A program made the position numbers and the translations under genes. 64,000 nt of DNA from Dermacoccus nishinomiyaensis (lineage in GTDB: Bacteria > Actinomycetota > Actinomycetes > Actinomycetales > Dermatophilaceae): NCBI RefSeq assembly GCF_900447535.1, contig NZ_UFXX01000001.1, positions 1,736,001 through 1,800,000 of the forward strand, given 5' to 3'. Under the pieces are notes generated by a model, which made no database searches, was not told where the DNA came from, and worked only from the letters and a program-made list of their open reading frames with translations. Below, in pieces: positions 9,809 through 18,600 of this stretch (positions are counted from its first letter, which is position 1; every line of letters begins with the position of its first letter).

Positions 9809-10228
9809 TCAGCCGAAGATCGCAGGGACGGCGTTGAACTCGAGCATCGGAGCGAGCAGGACGTCGCCCTCCGGCTCGCGCAACTGTGCCTTCGTGAACC
9901 ACCGCAGTTCCTCGATCTCGGCGGCGACGCGCGGCGTCTGCGTCAGCTCTCCGGGGTAGGTGAACACGTGGGACTCGAGCGCGAAACCTGGTTCGTTCGC
10001 CGCGTCGGAGCGGAACTCGCCGAGCGGCTCGAGCTCGGCCGCCGAGACCACGAGCCCCAGCTCCTCCTCGACCTCACGCGACGCCGTCTGAGCGAACGTT
10101 TCTCCGTCCTCGAGCTTGCCGCCGGGCAGCATGAACCGCTGCGTGCCGCGCTTGCGGACCGTCAGCACGTGACCTTCGGCGTTCCGAAAGACGACCGCAG
10201 CGACCCGAATGAGCTTCTCCTCCACCAT
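9809..10228 (-). CDS. Nudix hydrolase
   Basis: A 139-residue Nudix pyrophosphohydrolase. The complete Nudix box runs from Gly36 to about residue 58 (GGKLEDGETFAQ followed by REVEEELG), supplying the metal-binding glutamates. Single-domain and close to the MutT/YfcD size class; it may cleave damaged nucleotides or other nucleoside diphosphate derivatives. The start at ATG 10228 sits 7 bases after a TAGGGT box. It converges with the DJ-1/PfpI gene. Confidence 0.88.
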   Translation of the reverse strand: MVEEKLIRVAAVVFRNAEGHVLTVRKRGTQRFMLPGGKLEDGETFAQTASREVEEELGLVVSAAELEPLGEFRSDAANEPGFALESHVFTYPGELTQTPRVAAEIEELRWFTKAQLREPEGDVLLAPMLEFNAVPAIFG

Positions 10229-10235
10229 TCTTCCA

Positions 10236-10241
10236 ACCCTA
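10236..10241 (-). promoter_or_regulatory. -10 box TAGGGT before Nudix gene
   Basis: TAGGGT, 7 bases, ATG on the minus strand; probable leaderless transcript. Confidence 0.5.
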
Positions 10242-10383
10242 GATGTTGAGCCCCGTGACGTTCCGGGGCTCGACCGAATTCACCGCCAGCCCACGGACAG
10301 CGGCACGGGGGCGGCGCGATCCACCGGCGCTTCGATTCGCATGAACACAGATTGCTATGACCCGCAGCGTCGACGCGAGGCGG

Positions 10384-10389
10384 CATAGT
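10384..10389 (+). promoter_or_regulatory. -10-like box CATAGT before esterase gene
   Basis: CATAGT followed by 6 bases and GTG 10396. It is one base off the TAnnnT pattern. Confidence 0.3.
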
Positions 10390-10395
10390 GAAGAC

Positions 10396-11658
10396 GTGAC
10401 TCCCGGCAATGCCCCTTTCCTCCCGTCGGTCGCTGATCGTGCGCAGCGACGCGCGTTCGAAGCGTTGCTCGCGCTGCCGCGAGCCGTTCGTCATCGTGCC
10501 GCAGGCCAACCGCACATCGTCGACGGTGGGGCGCTCGACCCCGACATCACCGTCGGGTTGAAGGTGCTCGAACGCATCGGAGGCAAAGAGCTCGACGAGC
10601 GCTCGGTCGCTGACGCCCGTCACGCTCTCGCAGCCGAATCGTGGCTCTTCGCAGGTGAACTCGCTGATGTTGCGAACGTCGAAGATGTCGTCCTCGACGG
10701 CTCGTCGTACGGCGCCGGAGACATCCCCGCCCGCCTGTACCGCCCGCACCCCTCGCCCGTGACGGTGGTGGGCAAGCATGCGCGCGTCGTCGACCCCGAT
10801 GCGGGAGAAGTCGGCACCTCGGAAGCCGGCGCGGAGGAGGCCGGCGCGGCGGTCGCTGCTCGCACGGACGCCCCGAACGTCGCCAAGCGCGAGCCTCGCG
10901 CGGACCGGCTGCCGCTGCTGGTGTACTTCCACGGTGGCGGGTGGGTGTTGGGGTCGCATCACACGCATGACGCCGTCGCTCGGGCGCTGTGCGCGGGCGG
11001 CGAGGTGGCGGTGCTCAACGTCGACTACCGTCTCGCTCCTGAACATGTGTTCCCCGCGGCCGTCGACGACGCCGTCGCGGCGTTTCGCTGGGTGCATGCA
11101 CATGCTGAAGCCCTCGGCATCGACCCGGATCGTATTGCGGTGGGAGGCGATTCGGCCGGCGGCAACCTCGCAGCCGTCGTCGCGCAGGAATGCGCCCGTG
11201 TCGGCGGACCGCAACCTGCGTGGCAAATGCTGTTCGTACCCGTCACCGACCTGACGCTGCCGCGCTCGCGCAGCTACGAACTGTTCAGCGAGGGCTACTT
11301 CCTCACGCGCGCCAACATGGATTGGTACGAGGCGAACTACCTCGGAGGCGGAACGCTGCCGGACGACGTCGATGCGATGCGCCGCGACCCTCGCGTCTCA
11401 CCGCTGTTGGCCGATGATCTGGGGCAGCTCGCGGAGCGCGGGCTGGCACCGGCGTACGTCGCCGTCGCGGGATTCGATCCGTTGCGTGACGAGGGAATCG
11501 CCTACGCGCGCAAGCTCTCCGACGCAGGTGTGGCGACGACGTTGCGCGTGCACACCGACGCCGTGCACCCGTTCATCAACATCCTCGCGACGGACCTCGG
11601 GCGACGCTGCATGGCCGAAGCCATCGGCGCTCTCCGCATGGCCCTCCACGTGCGCTGA
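10396..11658 (+). CDS. alpha/beta hydrolase of the hormone-sensitive-lipase type
   Basis: A carboxylester hydrolase of about 420 residues. It carries the oxyanion-hole HGGGW (in VYFHGGGWVLGS), the nucleophile elbow GGDSAGGN, an acid residue in AGFDPLRDEG and the catalytic histidine in TDAVHPF, all in HSL/bacterial acetyl-esterase order. The N-terminal 150 residues form the cap region and include a variable acidic insertion. GTG 10396 is chosen for the -10-like CATAGT box 6 bases upstream; an ATG at 10357 would add 13 residues. Divergent from the Nudix gene, followed by the IS3-like insertion. Confidence 0.85.
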   Translation: MTPGNAPFLPSVADRAQRRAFEALLALPRAVRHRAAGQPHIVDGGALDPDITVGLKVLERIGGKELDERSVADARHALAAESWLFAGELADVANVEDVVLDGSSYGAGDIPARLYRPHPSPVTVVGKHARVVDPDAGEVGTSEAGAEEAGAAVAARTDAPNVAKREPRADRLPLLVYFHGGGWVLGSHHTHDAVARALCAGGEVAVLNVDYRLAPEHVFPAAVDDAVAAFRWVHAHAEALGIDPDRIAVGGDSAGGNLAAVVAQECARVGGPQPAWQMLFVPVTDLTLPRSRSYELFSEGYFLTRANMDWYEANYLGGGTLPDDVDAMRRDPRVSPLLADDLGQLAERGLAPAYVAVAGFDPLRDEGIAYARKLSDAGVATTLRVHTDAVHPFINILATDLGRRCMAEAIGALRMALHVR

Positions 11659-11736
11659 CGCCCCGCCGCTCACCCGTTGGCCCGCTCGCACCTCGGCGAT
11701 CTGGTCGTGGCCGGAGCCCCCCGCTCCTTACCCATC

Positions 11737-11767
11737 CGCGATTCCTGTCCCCATCGGCGATTCTCGG
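11737..11767 (+). repeat. 38-bp tandem repeat, unit C, left part (interrupted by IS)
   Basis: CGCGATTCCTGTCCCC followed by ATCGGCGATTCTCGG, the first 31 bases of a 38-bp unit. Its missing end TCACATT is found on the other side of the insertion sequence. Confidence 0.65.
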
Positions 11768-11788
11768 TGGATGTCAACCTGTGGTGAG

Positions 11789-12691
11789 TCACTCAGGGCC
11801 GGGATGGTTGATTCCGGCCCACGCTTTCGGGGCGGGCACTGGCGCGCGGTGGCCGCGGAAACGTTCGGGGTGACGCGCCTGGTAGTAGGCGAGGCTGACT
11901 TGGCGGCGAGCGTGCAGCATCTTCCACGACCCGTCGTGCACCTGCGCGGGCGTGTACAGCGCGATCCCACTGTGGTGGTGGGCATGGTTGTACCAGTGCA
12001 CGTGCTGCGCGACGTACGTGCTCGCCTCCACCAGCGACGCGAACACGCCCGGATACGACGCCCGATTCTTCAGGGTGCGGAACTCGGACTCGATGTACGG
12101 GTTGTCGTTCGACACCCGCGGACGCGAGTGCGACACCTCGATGCCATGTGCCGTGAGGAACTCGTTCAGCAGGTTCGAACGCATCACCGCGCCGTTGTCG
12201 GCGTGCACGACCTGCGGCACGCACCCACCCTCCGCCGCGATCGCGGCCATGAACAACGCCATCGCATCAGCAGTGCTCTCACGCTGGTGCACACTCGCGA
12301 CGATCACCTTGCGGCTGAAGATGTCGATGATCGCGTACGCCTTGAACGCCACACCCCGAAACGCGGTGGGCAGGTCGGTGATGTCCCACGCCCACACCTG
12401 GTTCGCGCCAGTCGCCAACACCTGCGGTTTCACCCGCGCCACCGCCCGCTCACCCGCCGCGCCCGACTGCTCGACTGTGGCCTGCTCGACTGTGGCCTGC
12501 TCGCGGCGCACGCGCGCGGCGATACGCCACCACGAACGCAGACTCGCTTCCATGAAGCCCTCGTCCCACGCCTTCGCGAACGCGCCCGCGACACCCAAAC
12601 CGCCCGTGCGCCCCGCACTGATGAAACCCGCGACCCGCGCGCACACCGACGCGCTCAACCTCGCTGGCTGCTCCCGCTCACGCTGCGGCAC
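11789..12691 (-). CDS. IS3-like transposase orfB (DDE catalytic subunit)
   Basis: Catalytic half of the transposase, rve integrase core. The DDE triad is visible: Asp in WAWDITDLP, Asp in VHADNGAVM and Glu in NDNPYIESEFRTLK, with the 35-residue D-E spacing normal for IS3. The listed GTG start gives 300 residues, but the frame is open and protein-like far upstream (AFIAAENDLIRDLSALAGFS, then QRRALQVAGVSRGTW), overlapping the end of orfA. As in other IS3 elements a programmed -1 frameshift probably makes an OrfAB fusion. No inactivating lesion is seen. Confidence 0.85.
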   Translation of the reverse strand: MPQREREQPARLSASVCARVAGFISAGRTGGLGVAGAFAKAWDEGFMEASLRSWWRIAARVRREQATVEQATVEQSGAAGERAVARVKPQVLATGANQVWAWDITDLPTAFRGVAFKAYAIIDIFSRKVIVASVHQRESTADAMALFMAAIAAEGGCVPQVVHADNGAVMRSNLLNEFLTAHGIEVSHSRPRVSNDNPYIESEFRTLKNRASYPGVFASLVEASTYVAQHVHWYNHAHHHSGIALYTPAQVHDGSWKMLHARRQVSLAYYQARHPERFRGHRAPVPAPKAWAGINHPGPE

Positions 12692-12804
12692 AGGCGATAC
12701 CGCCGCAGCAACGTCACGGCCATGGTGGTGGCGGGCGTGCCACGTGCCACGCGAGACACCAGCGACCTGCAGCGCACGGCGCTGACTGAACCCCGCCAGC
12801 GCGC

Positions 12805-13227
12805 TCAGGTCTCGGATGAGGTCGTTCTCGGCTGCGATGAACGCTCGGGTGGCGTCGTCGGGGGCGTATCGGGCTCGTGCGCGTGCCAGTGTTGCAAGAG
12901 CCCGATAGCTTTTCCCAGCGACTCGTTCGCCTGACGTAGCCCGTCAGCCTCGGTCCGTAGCCGCGCGACTTCCGTGGCGTGGCGGCGTTCTTGCGCGGCG
13001 AGTTGTTCTTCCAGCCGGCGCATCTGATCAGAGCGAATATGGTCCATCGAGCCACCCTGACGCGGCGTGAGGCCACGGTCAAGATCACCACGGACATACT
13101 CACTACGCCAGCGACGTAACTGACTCGCCGTGAACGGCTGCTGCGCCAACCACGCCGTTTTCTGCCCGAACGCCAACCCCAGATACGTCACTACCGCATC
13201 CCGCTTTTCCTCGACCGTGAACACCAC
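12805..13227 (-). CDS. IS3-like transposase orfA (helix-turn-helix subunit)
   Basis: A 140-residue DNA-binding subunit. Residues 1-50 resemble the IS3 OrfA helix-turn-helix (EEKRDAVVTYLGLAFGQKTA, then SQLRRWRSEY), and residues 66-110 form a coiled coil (EEQLAAQERRHATEVARLRT). The end of the frame overlaps the open frame of orfB, as needed for frameshifted OrfAB. A GAGGAGG ribosome site precedes the start. Confidence 0.75.
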   Translation of the reverse strand: MVFTVEEKRDAVVTYLGLAFGQKTAWLAQQPFTASQLRRWRSEYVRGDLDRGLTPRQGGSMDHIRSDQMRRLEEQLAAQERRHATEVARLRTEADGLRQANESLGKAIGLLQHWHAHEPDTPPTTPPERSSQPRTTSSET

Positions 13228-13277
13228 GCCTCCTCAACACAAGTGACTCACGACCAGGCTGGCACTTAGGGTCTCGT

Positions 13278-13325
13278 CCACATTCGCGGATCCTGTCCCC
13301 ATCGGCGATCTACGGTCACATTCAT
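13278..13325 (+). repeat. 38-bp tandem repeat, end of unit C and full unit D
   Basis: CACATT completes unit C interrupted by the IS. Then CGCGGATCCTGTCCCCATCG and GCGATCTACGGTCACATT form unit D. C and D differ at about five positions. Confidence 0.65.
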
Positions 13326-13608
13326 GGCGCCGCTGCCTGCGGACCGACGACAGACGGGCGAGGTCTCGGCCTCAGCCGTCGCTCGTCACATCACCGACGC
13401 GGAGACGACGGCGTCACCACCGTCCGCGCCCCTGGAGCCGGCTGACTGGGATGCACCGCAGGCAGAGGTGGGCGGGGCCATGCGCCCGCCCGAATGAGGT
13501 CGAGCGAATGTGGACAAGAATCGCGGTTGAGGCAGGGTCGCCAGCCACAGGCGGCTGAACAGCTGACGTCAGGCTCTCGCCCCCTCCGGCCACATCACGG
13601 GGGGAAGC
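13326..13608. other. intergenic, no gene seen
   Basis: Between the repeats and the end of the DUF2332 gene I see only a weak further repeat fragment near 13503-13525 (minus strand, CGATTCTTGTCCACATTCGC) and no supported reading frame. Confidence 0.4.
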
Positions 13609-14850
13609 TCAGTTCGTGGCATCCCACGCTGTCAGCGACTGCCCGTGGGGCCCCGTCAGAGCGCGGGGTTGCCCGTCGACGGCGAGCACGAAACGTCCCT
13701 GCAGATCACGTGGCTCCCAGGCAGCAGCTACCGCGTCACGCATCCCCGGCATGACGGTGGGCCCTTCGTTGCTGATCCACGTGAAACCACCGGGCCGATG
13801 CGTCAACTCGTGCAGGCGACGTTCGAATCGTGCGCGGGTGTCATCGTCGACGTAGGCAAGCACGGCCGAGTGGAACAGCACGAGGTGCAGCTCGTCCGGC
13901 ACCTGCGCGACGAGGCGCTCGAGGTCGTCGACGACATCGCCACGGACGATGTGCGCGGCGTCCTCGGGATGCGACGTCACGTGCCGCCTGACGGTGTCGA
14001 TCGCCGCAGCGAGCCGCGATGCGCGTTCGTCCTGGCCCGGCCACACGAGCGCTCGCAACCAACGGGCGTTGTCGAGCGCCTCGGGGTCATCGGACAACAC
14101 ATCGAGTGGGTTGAGATCGAGGCCGCCACGCCATGCGATCGTCGGCGCACACGGCGTTGCGTTCGTCATCTCGTCGAGTGCGCCGGCGACCACGCACGTC
14201 AGCAGCGGCCGGTCGACCCCGTCAATCCCGTCAACCCCGACCGGACCCGACGCCTCTCGCGGCTCGAACACCTCGTCATCGCACGACGATTCATACCCCC
14301 GGGAAGCCAACGCCCCACCAGCGGGTGCGTCCTTGCACTCGCCGCCTGGGTCGACACCCTCGTCGTCAGCGCCACCGGGGGCGGGGCCTTCGTGAACCTC
14401 GGACTCAGCGGCGACGTACTGATAGGTATAGAGGTCGGGGTAGAGCGCCAACCCGGCCGAGCACCCGACCTCGACGAGCGCGATCGGGCCGTCGCCCGCT
14501 GCACGCGCCGCATCAGCGATGAACGGCAGCAGCGCCGCGCATCGCCCGACCTCGTTCGTCTGGGTGGCCCGCGAGAGCGCCACTGCGCGCACCTCGTCCC
14601 AGTGCTCGCGTAGCCAGTTGACGAACGACGACGCACCGTCGGACGGCGCGTCGAGGTAGCGCGCAGCGCCCAGGACGAGGTTGGGCTGACGCTTGGCCGC
14701 AGGCAGCGTCGCGATGAGCGAGAGGACGGCGTCGTCATCCGCGATGCGCAGGCAGATCGCCTCATAGATCGGCGAGTTTCCGCGAGCTTCGTTCGTGGCG
14801 AACCTGCGGTAGGCCGTGGCGGTGTCGGCTTCGAGCCCGGTCATGGTCAT
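13609..14850 (-). CDS. DUF2332 family protein
   Basis: A 413-residue protein recognised by family segments such as AICLRIADDDAVL (residues 31-43), QPNLVLGAARYL (55-66) and ALVEVGCSAGLALYPDLYTY (122-141). The VEVGCSAGL stretch resembles the glycine-rich loop of Rossmann methyltransferases, which would suit an S-adenosylmethionine-binding fold, but the biochemical role of the family is not established to my knowledge. The middle (residues 150-210) is an Asp/Gly-rich low-complexity insertion. GGAGG lies 6 bases before ATG 14850; a second in-frame ATG follows two codons later. Confidence 0.8.
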   Translation of the reverse strand: MTMTGLEADTATAYRRFATNEARGNSPIYEAICLRIADDDAVLSLIATLPAAKRQPNLVLGAARYLDAPSDGASSFVNWLREHWDEVRAVALSRATQTNEVGRCAALLPFIADAARAAGDGPIALVEVGCSAGLALYPDLYTYQYVAAESEVHEGPAPGGADDEGVDPGGECKDAPAGGALASRGYESSCDDEVFEPREASGPVGVDGIDGVDRPLLTCVVAGALDEMTNATPCAPTIAWRGGLDLNPLDVLSDDPEALDNARWLRALVWPGQDERASRLAAAIDTVRRHVTSHPEDAAHIVRGDVVDDLERLVAQVPDELHLVLFHSAVLAYVDDDTRARFERRLHELTHRPGGFTWISNEGPTVMPGMRDAVAAAWEPRDLQGRFVLAVDGQPRALTGPHGQSLTAWDATN

Positions 14851-15187
14851 GGTGGCCTCCTCGGTGCCTCGACGTCAGCCTCCGCCCGTCGACGGCGGCT
14901 CACAAGACGTCGAGCCGAAGAAAAAACCCCGAAATCCACGCGCGGCGGGAGCCCGCGCCGTCCGTACCGCTCGGTTGCGCACAGCGCCACGCCGCACCCC
15001 GATGGCATGAAATCGCGCGTCGTGTGGTTGAGTGGAACACGAGCACGCAGCCGACGAGATCTCTCCGGCCCCGCTCGATGATCCCCGCCCCGCGTCCGTG
15101 ACGCCCGGCCCGGATCCCCACCTCGCCACGACGCGAAGCCGCGAACCATCGCGCCGCCGACCGGCCACTTGACTCGAAGGATCCCGC
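14851..15187. other. intergenic, nothing clear
   Basis: A 337-base stretch between the DUF2332 gene and a short candidate reading frame. It has an A-run near 14920 but no gene or convincing structure that I can support. Confidence 0.4.
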
Positions 15188-15349
15188 ATGACCATCACCA
15201 ACCCGTTCACCCTCGCCACGCTGACGACGACGCCCGACGCGTCACCCGCCGACGTCGCCGAAACCCCCGTCACCCCCTACGCGACGCTGTGTGCGGATAC
15301 GAGCCGCCCAGCCGCGTTCGCGATGACGTTCGTCGAACCCGCAGCATGA
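15188..15349 (+). CDS. small hypothetical peptide (53 aa)
   Basis: ATG 15188 follows GAAGGA at a 6-base spacing and opens a 53-codon frame ending TGA, beginning MTITNPFTLATLTTTPDASP. The product is Thr/Ala/Pro-rich with a single Cys and no recognisable domain or membrane segment. It lies 115 bases before the alarmone synthetase gene on the same strand. Support is only the ribosome site and acceptable codon bias. Confidence 0.35.
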   Translation: MTITNPFTLATLTTTPDASPADVAETPVTPYATLCADTSRPAAFAMTFVEPAA

Positions 15350-15464
15350 TCGAACGCGGTCTGACAAAGGGTTGAGCGGCTGCTCAGCGCACGCGCAGGG
15401 GTGCAGGCCTACGCTGGGGGCGTCCCGACCATGTGCTGGAGCTCACCGATGACCGATTCGCACC

Positions 15465-16187
15465 ATGCCTCGTCCCATCCTGTCGGCTCAGGAGGCGCGT
15501 GAGCGGATCGCGGCCGTCGAGCAGTTCATGGTCGCGTACCGCTCGGCCATCGACGAGATCGGGACGAAGCTGCGCGTGCTGCAACGCGAGTTCACGCACA
15601 CCGGCAGCTACAGCCCGATCGAGAGCGTCAGCACGCGCCTGAAGTCGATGGAGTCGCTGCTGCGCAAGGCCCGCAAACGCGACTGCCGCCACCTCGACGA
15701 CGTCCGGGCGCGCGTCACGGACATCGCCGGCATCCGCGTCATCTGTTCGTTCACGCATGACGTCTACCGTGTCCGCGACCTGTTGCTCGCGCAGGACGAC
15801 GTCACGCTGCTCGAGCAGAAGGACTACGTCGCGCACCCGAAGCCGAACGGGTATCGCAGCCTGCATCTCATCGTCGAGGTGCCGGCCTTCTTGTCGACGG
15901 GCCCGCAGCCCGTGCCCGTCGAGGTGCAGTTGCGCACCATCGCCATGGATTTCTGGGCGAGCCTCGAGCACAAGATCTACTACCAGTACGACGGCGACGT
16001 GCCCGCGCACCTGCTCTCGGAGCTGACGACGGCGGCGCACACGGCCAGCCGTCTCGACGCCGACATGGAGAGGCTGCACCACGAGTTCAGTGCGCTGCGC
16101 ACGGCGAACTCCGCCGATGACGATCACGTGCTGCCCGAGATGCTGCAGCTCATCAGCTACTTCGACAGTTCGTCGGAGCGTCACTGA
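15465..16187 (+). CDS. small alarmone synthetase (RelQ-like GTP pyrophosphokinase)
   Basis: A 240-residue single-domain RelA/SpoT synthetase that would make (p)ppGpp from ATP and GDP/GTP. Family motifs are DIAGIRVICSF (residues 86-96), HPKPNGYRSLHLIVEVP (123-139) and VEVQLRTIAMDFWASLEHKI (150-169), with the catalytic glutamate in VEVQLRT. No HD hydrolase, TGS or ACT domain is present, which separates it from the long Rel. The start is uncertain: no good ribosome site precedes ATG 15465, but a TACGCT -10-like box lies near 15410. It converges with the gene ending at 16196. Confidence 0.9.
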   Translation: MPRPILSAQEARERIAAVEQFMVAYRSAIDEIGTKLRVLQREFTHTGSYSPIESVSTRLKSMESLLRKARKRDCRHLDDVRARVTDIAGIRVICSFTHDVYRVRDLLLAQDDVTLLEQKDYVAHPKPNGYRSLHLIVEVPAFLSTGPQPVPVEVQLRTIAMDFWASLEHKIYYQYDGDVPAHLLSELTTAAHTASRLDADMERLHHEFSALRTANSADDDHVLPEMLQLISYFDSSSERH

Positions 16188-16195
16188 GGCGAGGC

Positions 16196-17368
16196 TCAAC
16201 CCTCGTCCGACTCGCGCGTGTAGGCCGCGGCGCGGGTGATGTCGTCCTCCTCGAGGCCTGCTCCGACAGCGCCGCCCAGCGTCGCGAGTGACGCCGTCAT
16301 CCAGGCGCTCTCGACGATCTTGCCGATCGACCACGACTGATCCGACAACTGCTGGAACGAACGCCCGTCGAGCAGCAGGAAAGCGGCGGCGAGCGCCAGC
16401 AGGAACACGGCGAGGTAGAAGACGCTGACGCCGATCGTCATCGTCAGGGCTGTGGCGACGTTGAAGAGCATCACTTGTTCGCGCTCAGCCTTGCGGCGCG
16501 GGCGTTCCCACAACTTCGCCCCGACGATCAGCGAAACCGCTACGGCCACAACGGCGACCACCGACAGCAGGCCGAGCCTCCACGGCCCGTAGTTCGTGGC
16601 GAGCACCCAGATGTCGGGCGTGATGAGCGTGAGCGCGCCGGCTGCCGCCGTCACCGCGATGAGTTGGCTGAGGCGCAGCGCGAGCGTCAGCGGACGGTTG
16701 GCTCGCACGAGCCCGAGCAGCACGCCAACGTTGCCGCCGAGCACGCGCGCCGCGAACTGCACCGGGTTCTCGTCGTCGCGCCCCTCGACGTCCTCGGCCC
16801 GCTGGCGGGCACGGCGGTCGATGTCGCCGCTCGTGTCGTCCTCGTCGAAGTCGAGCAGCTCCTCGACGAGACGCACGCACGCGGCGCGCACCTTCGTCGC
16901 CACCTGCACGACACCGAGGTCCGGCACGACGACGAGCCCGACGCCATGGACGGGCGACAGCTGCGTCTGCACGACGCGGCGCCCGTCCTTGAGCGGCAGA
17001 TCGGTGAGGACGAGCACGAGATCCCAGTTCTCGTCGAGCATCCGATCACGTGCCGTCTCGATGAGGTCGAGGGGCGTGACGGGCGGTTCGGCGAGACGAT
17101 CTTCGACGACGACGAGGTTCCACTCGACCTGCGGGTACTTCGCCGCGAGCGCCTCCGTCACGTCGGACGCGAGCGTCGCGCTCGTCAGCGCTGCGGGTGA
17201 GACGACGAGCCCGACGTCGAGGACAGGGCGATCCGACGGGTCCGACGGCGCGGTGTCCGGTCCGGAAACGTCTCCCCCGGAGGCCATCCCGGCCGGGCGT
17301 TCTCCCGCCGATCGGAGGGGCAACTCGTGTGTCGCGTCGTCATCATGCACGTACCCATGATGCGCCAT
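16196..17368 (-). CDS. conserved actinobacterial membrane protein
   Basis: A 390-residue protein with two parts. Residues 50-160 form an alpha/beta soluble domain (LDVGLVVSPAALTSATLASD, WDLVLVLTDLPL) that looks like a nucleotide- or sugar-binding fold. After an acidic linker, four hydrophobic segments between about residues 230 and 345 are probable membrane helices. I recognise the pattern as a family common in Actinobacteria but know no established function. ATG 17368 (MAHHGYVHD) is taken as start; a longer frame upstream is antisense to the oxidoreductase gene and not credible. Confidence 0.7.
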   Translation of the reverse strand: MAHHGYVHDDDATHELPLRSAGERPAGMASGGDVSGPDTAPSDPSDRPVLDVGLVVSPAALTSATLASDVTEALAAKYPQVEWNLVVVEDRLAEPPVTPLDLIETARDRMLDENWDLVLVLTDLPLKDGRRVVQTQLSPVHGVGLVVVPDLGVVQVATKVRAACVRLVEELLDFDEDDTSGDIDRRARQRAEDVEGRDDENPVQFAARVLGGNVGVLLGLVRANRPLTLALRLSQLIAVTAAAGALTLITPDIWVLATNYGPWRLGLLSVVAVVAVAVSLIVGAKLWERPRRKAEREQVMLFNVATALTMTIGVSVFYLAVFLLALAAAFLLLDGRSFQQLSDQSWSIGKIVESAWMTASLATLGGAVGAGLEEDDITRAAAYTRESDEG

Positions 17369-17542
17369 CAGCGCGCCGCGCTCATCCTTGCCGCCGGGAC
17401 GCCGGGGTGCGACGTGCCGCCCTGCCGCCTCGGCGCGCGCCACATCACGCCACGACGATCGGGTACGCGCTCGACGTGGCGATCGACGATTCTGCCGACC
17501 GCATGACGGAATACGTGCGCCGCGCATGTCATTGAACCGAGC

Positions 17543-18463
17543 ATGAAGGCAATGACGTACTCCCGCTACGGCGATGACAGTGTTCTCGAACTGCGCGACC
17601 TCGACACCCCGCGCGTCGGCCCCGGTGAGGTGCTCGTGCGCGTCAAGGCGGCGAGCGTCAACCCCGTCGACTGGAAGGTCATGTCGGGCGGGCTCGACCC
17701 GCTCATGATGACGGTCTTCCCCGCCGTTCCGGGCTGGGACGTCGCGGGCGTCGTCGAGGCCGTCGGGCTCGACACGCCCGAGTTCCACGTCGGCGACGAG
17801 ATCATGGCGTACGCCCGCAAGGACGTCGTGGCCGGTGGCACGTTCGCCGAACTCGTCTCCGTGCCGGTGCGTACCGCGGCCCGCAAGCCCGCGTCGATGA
17901 CGTTCGAGGAGGCCGCCTCGCTGCCCCTCGCCGGGCTGACGGCGTACCAGACGCTGACGCGTCTCAACCTCAATGCCAACGACACGCTGCTCGTGCACGG
18001 TGCGGCCGGCGGCGTCGGGTCGTACGCGGTGCAGATCGCGAAGCACATCGGGGCGCGTGTCATCGGCACCGCGTCCGAGCGCAACCACGAGTACGTGCGC
18101 GGCCTCGGGGCGGACGACGTCGTCGAATACGGTGACGGCCTGGTCGAGCGTGTGCGCGCCATCGCACCCGACGGCGTGACGGTGAGCGCCGACTACGTCG
18201 GTGACGTCGAGGAGCAGACGATGCAGCTGCTCACCCCGGCCGGGCGGCACGTGTCGGTCGCCGACCCGAGCGTCGCGCTCAATGGCGGGCTCTATGCGTG
18301 GGTGCGCCCGAGCGCCGAGGATCTCGCGAAGCTCGCGCAACTCGTCGACGACGGCGCGCTGCGCGTCGACATCGCCGCGACCTACCCGCTCGAGCGGCTC
18401 GCCGATGCCTTCGCCCAGAGCCGCGAGGGCCACACGCGCGGCAAGATCGTCGTCACCCCCTGA
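17543..18463 (+). CDS. NADP-dependent MDR oxidoreductase (quinone reductase-like)
   Basis: A 306-residue zinc-independent medium-chain dehydrogenase/reductase. The N-terminal GroES-like domain has VKAASVNPVDWKVMSGG (residues 32-48); the cofactor fold carries HGAAGGVGSYAVQIAKHIGA (152-171). None of the zinc-ligand cysteines are present. This group reduces quinones, enones or crotonyl-type substrates with NADPH; the real substrate is unknown. ATG 17543 matches the family start MKAMTYSRYG. Divergent from the membrane-protein gene. Confidence 0.88.
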   Translation: MKAMTYSRYGDDSVLELRDLDTPRVGPGEVLVRVKAASVNPVDWKVMSGGLDPLMMTVFPAVPGWDVAGVVEAVGLDTPEFHVGDEIMAYARKDVVAGGTFAELVSVPVRTAARKPASMTFEEAASLPLAGLTAYQTLTRLNLNANDTLLVHGAAGGVGSYAVQIAKHIGARVIGTASERNHEYVRGLGADDVVEYGDGLVERVRAIAPDGVTVSADYVGDVEEQTMQLLTPAGRHVSVADPSVALNGGLYAWVRPSAEDLAKLAQLVDDGALRVDIAATYPLERLADAFAQSREGHTRGKIVVTP

Positions 18464-18588
18464 CGCATCTCGTCCAGCCGACGAGTTCCGCCGACCGTGT
18501 GGCGGGCTCGTCGGCTCGATGGTGAACCTGCTGATGTCGCACCCCGAATTCCCGGCCACTTCGCACCCCCTACCGCCTGGTAGCGGCC

Positions 18589-18594
18589 TAGCGT
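18589..18594 (+). promoter_or_regulatory. -10 box TAGCGT before lipoprotein gene
   Basis: TAGCGT, 6 bases, ATG 18601: leaderless geometry. Confidence 0.45.
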
Positions 18595-18600
18595 TGAAGC

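Larger units (their letters stand above)
11768..13280 (-). mobile_element. IS3-like insertion sequence
   Basis: About 1.51 kb carrying orfA and orfB on the minus strand. Both ends read TGGA(T/C)G outward-in, and 20-40 bases inside each end share GTGAGTCACT in inverted orientation. Exact ends may differ by 1-3 bases; no clear target-site duplication is visible. Removing the segment between TCGGT and CACATT restores a second, continuous 38-bp repeat unit, which fixes the insertion point independently. Confidence 0.8.

Noticed and set aside
13775-13790. parS-like TGATCCACGTGAAACC in the DUF2332 gene
   Set aside because: Three mismatches including inner positions; normal coding sequence.
16196-18559. 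787-codon reading of the membrane-protein frame
   Set aside because: The upstream half overlaps the oxidoreductase gene on the other strand and has no protein character; start set at 17368.
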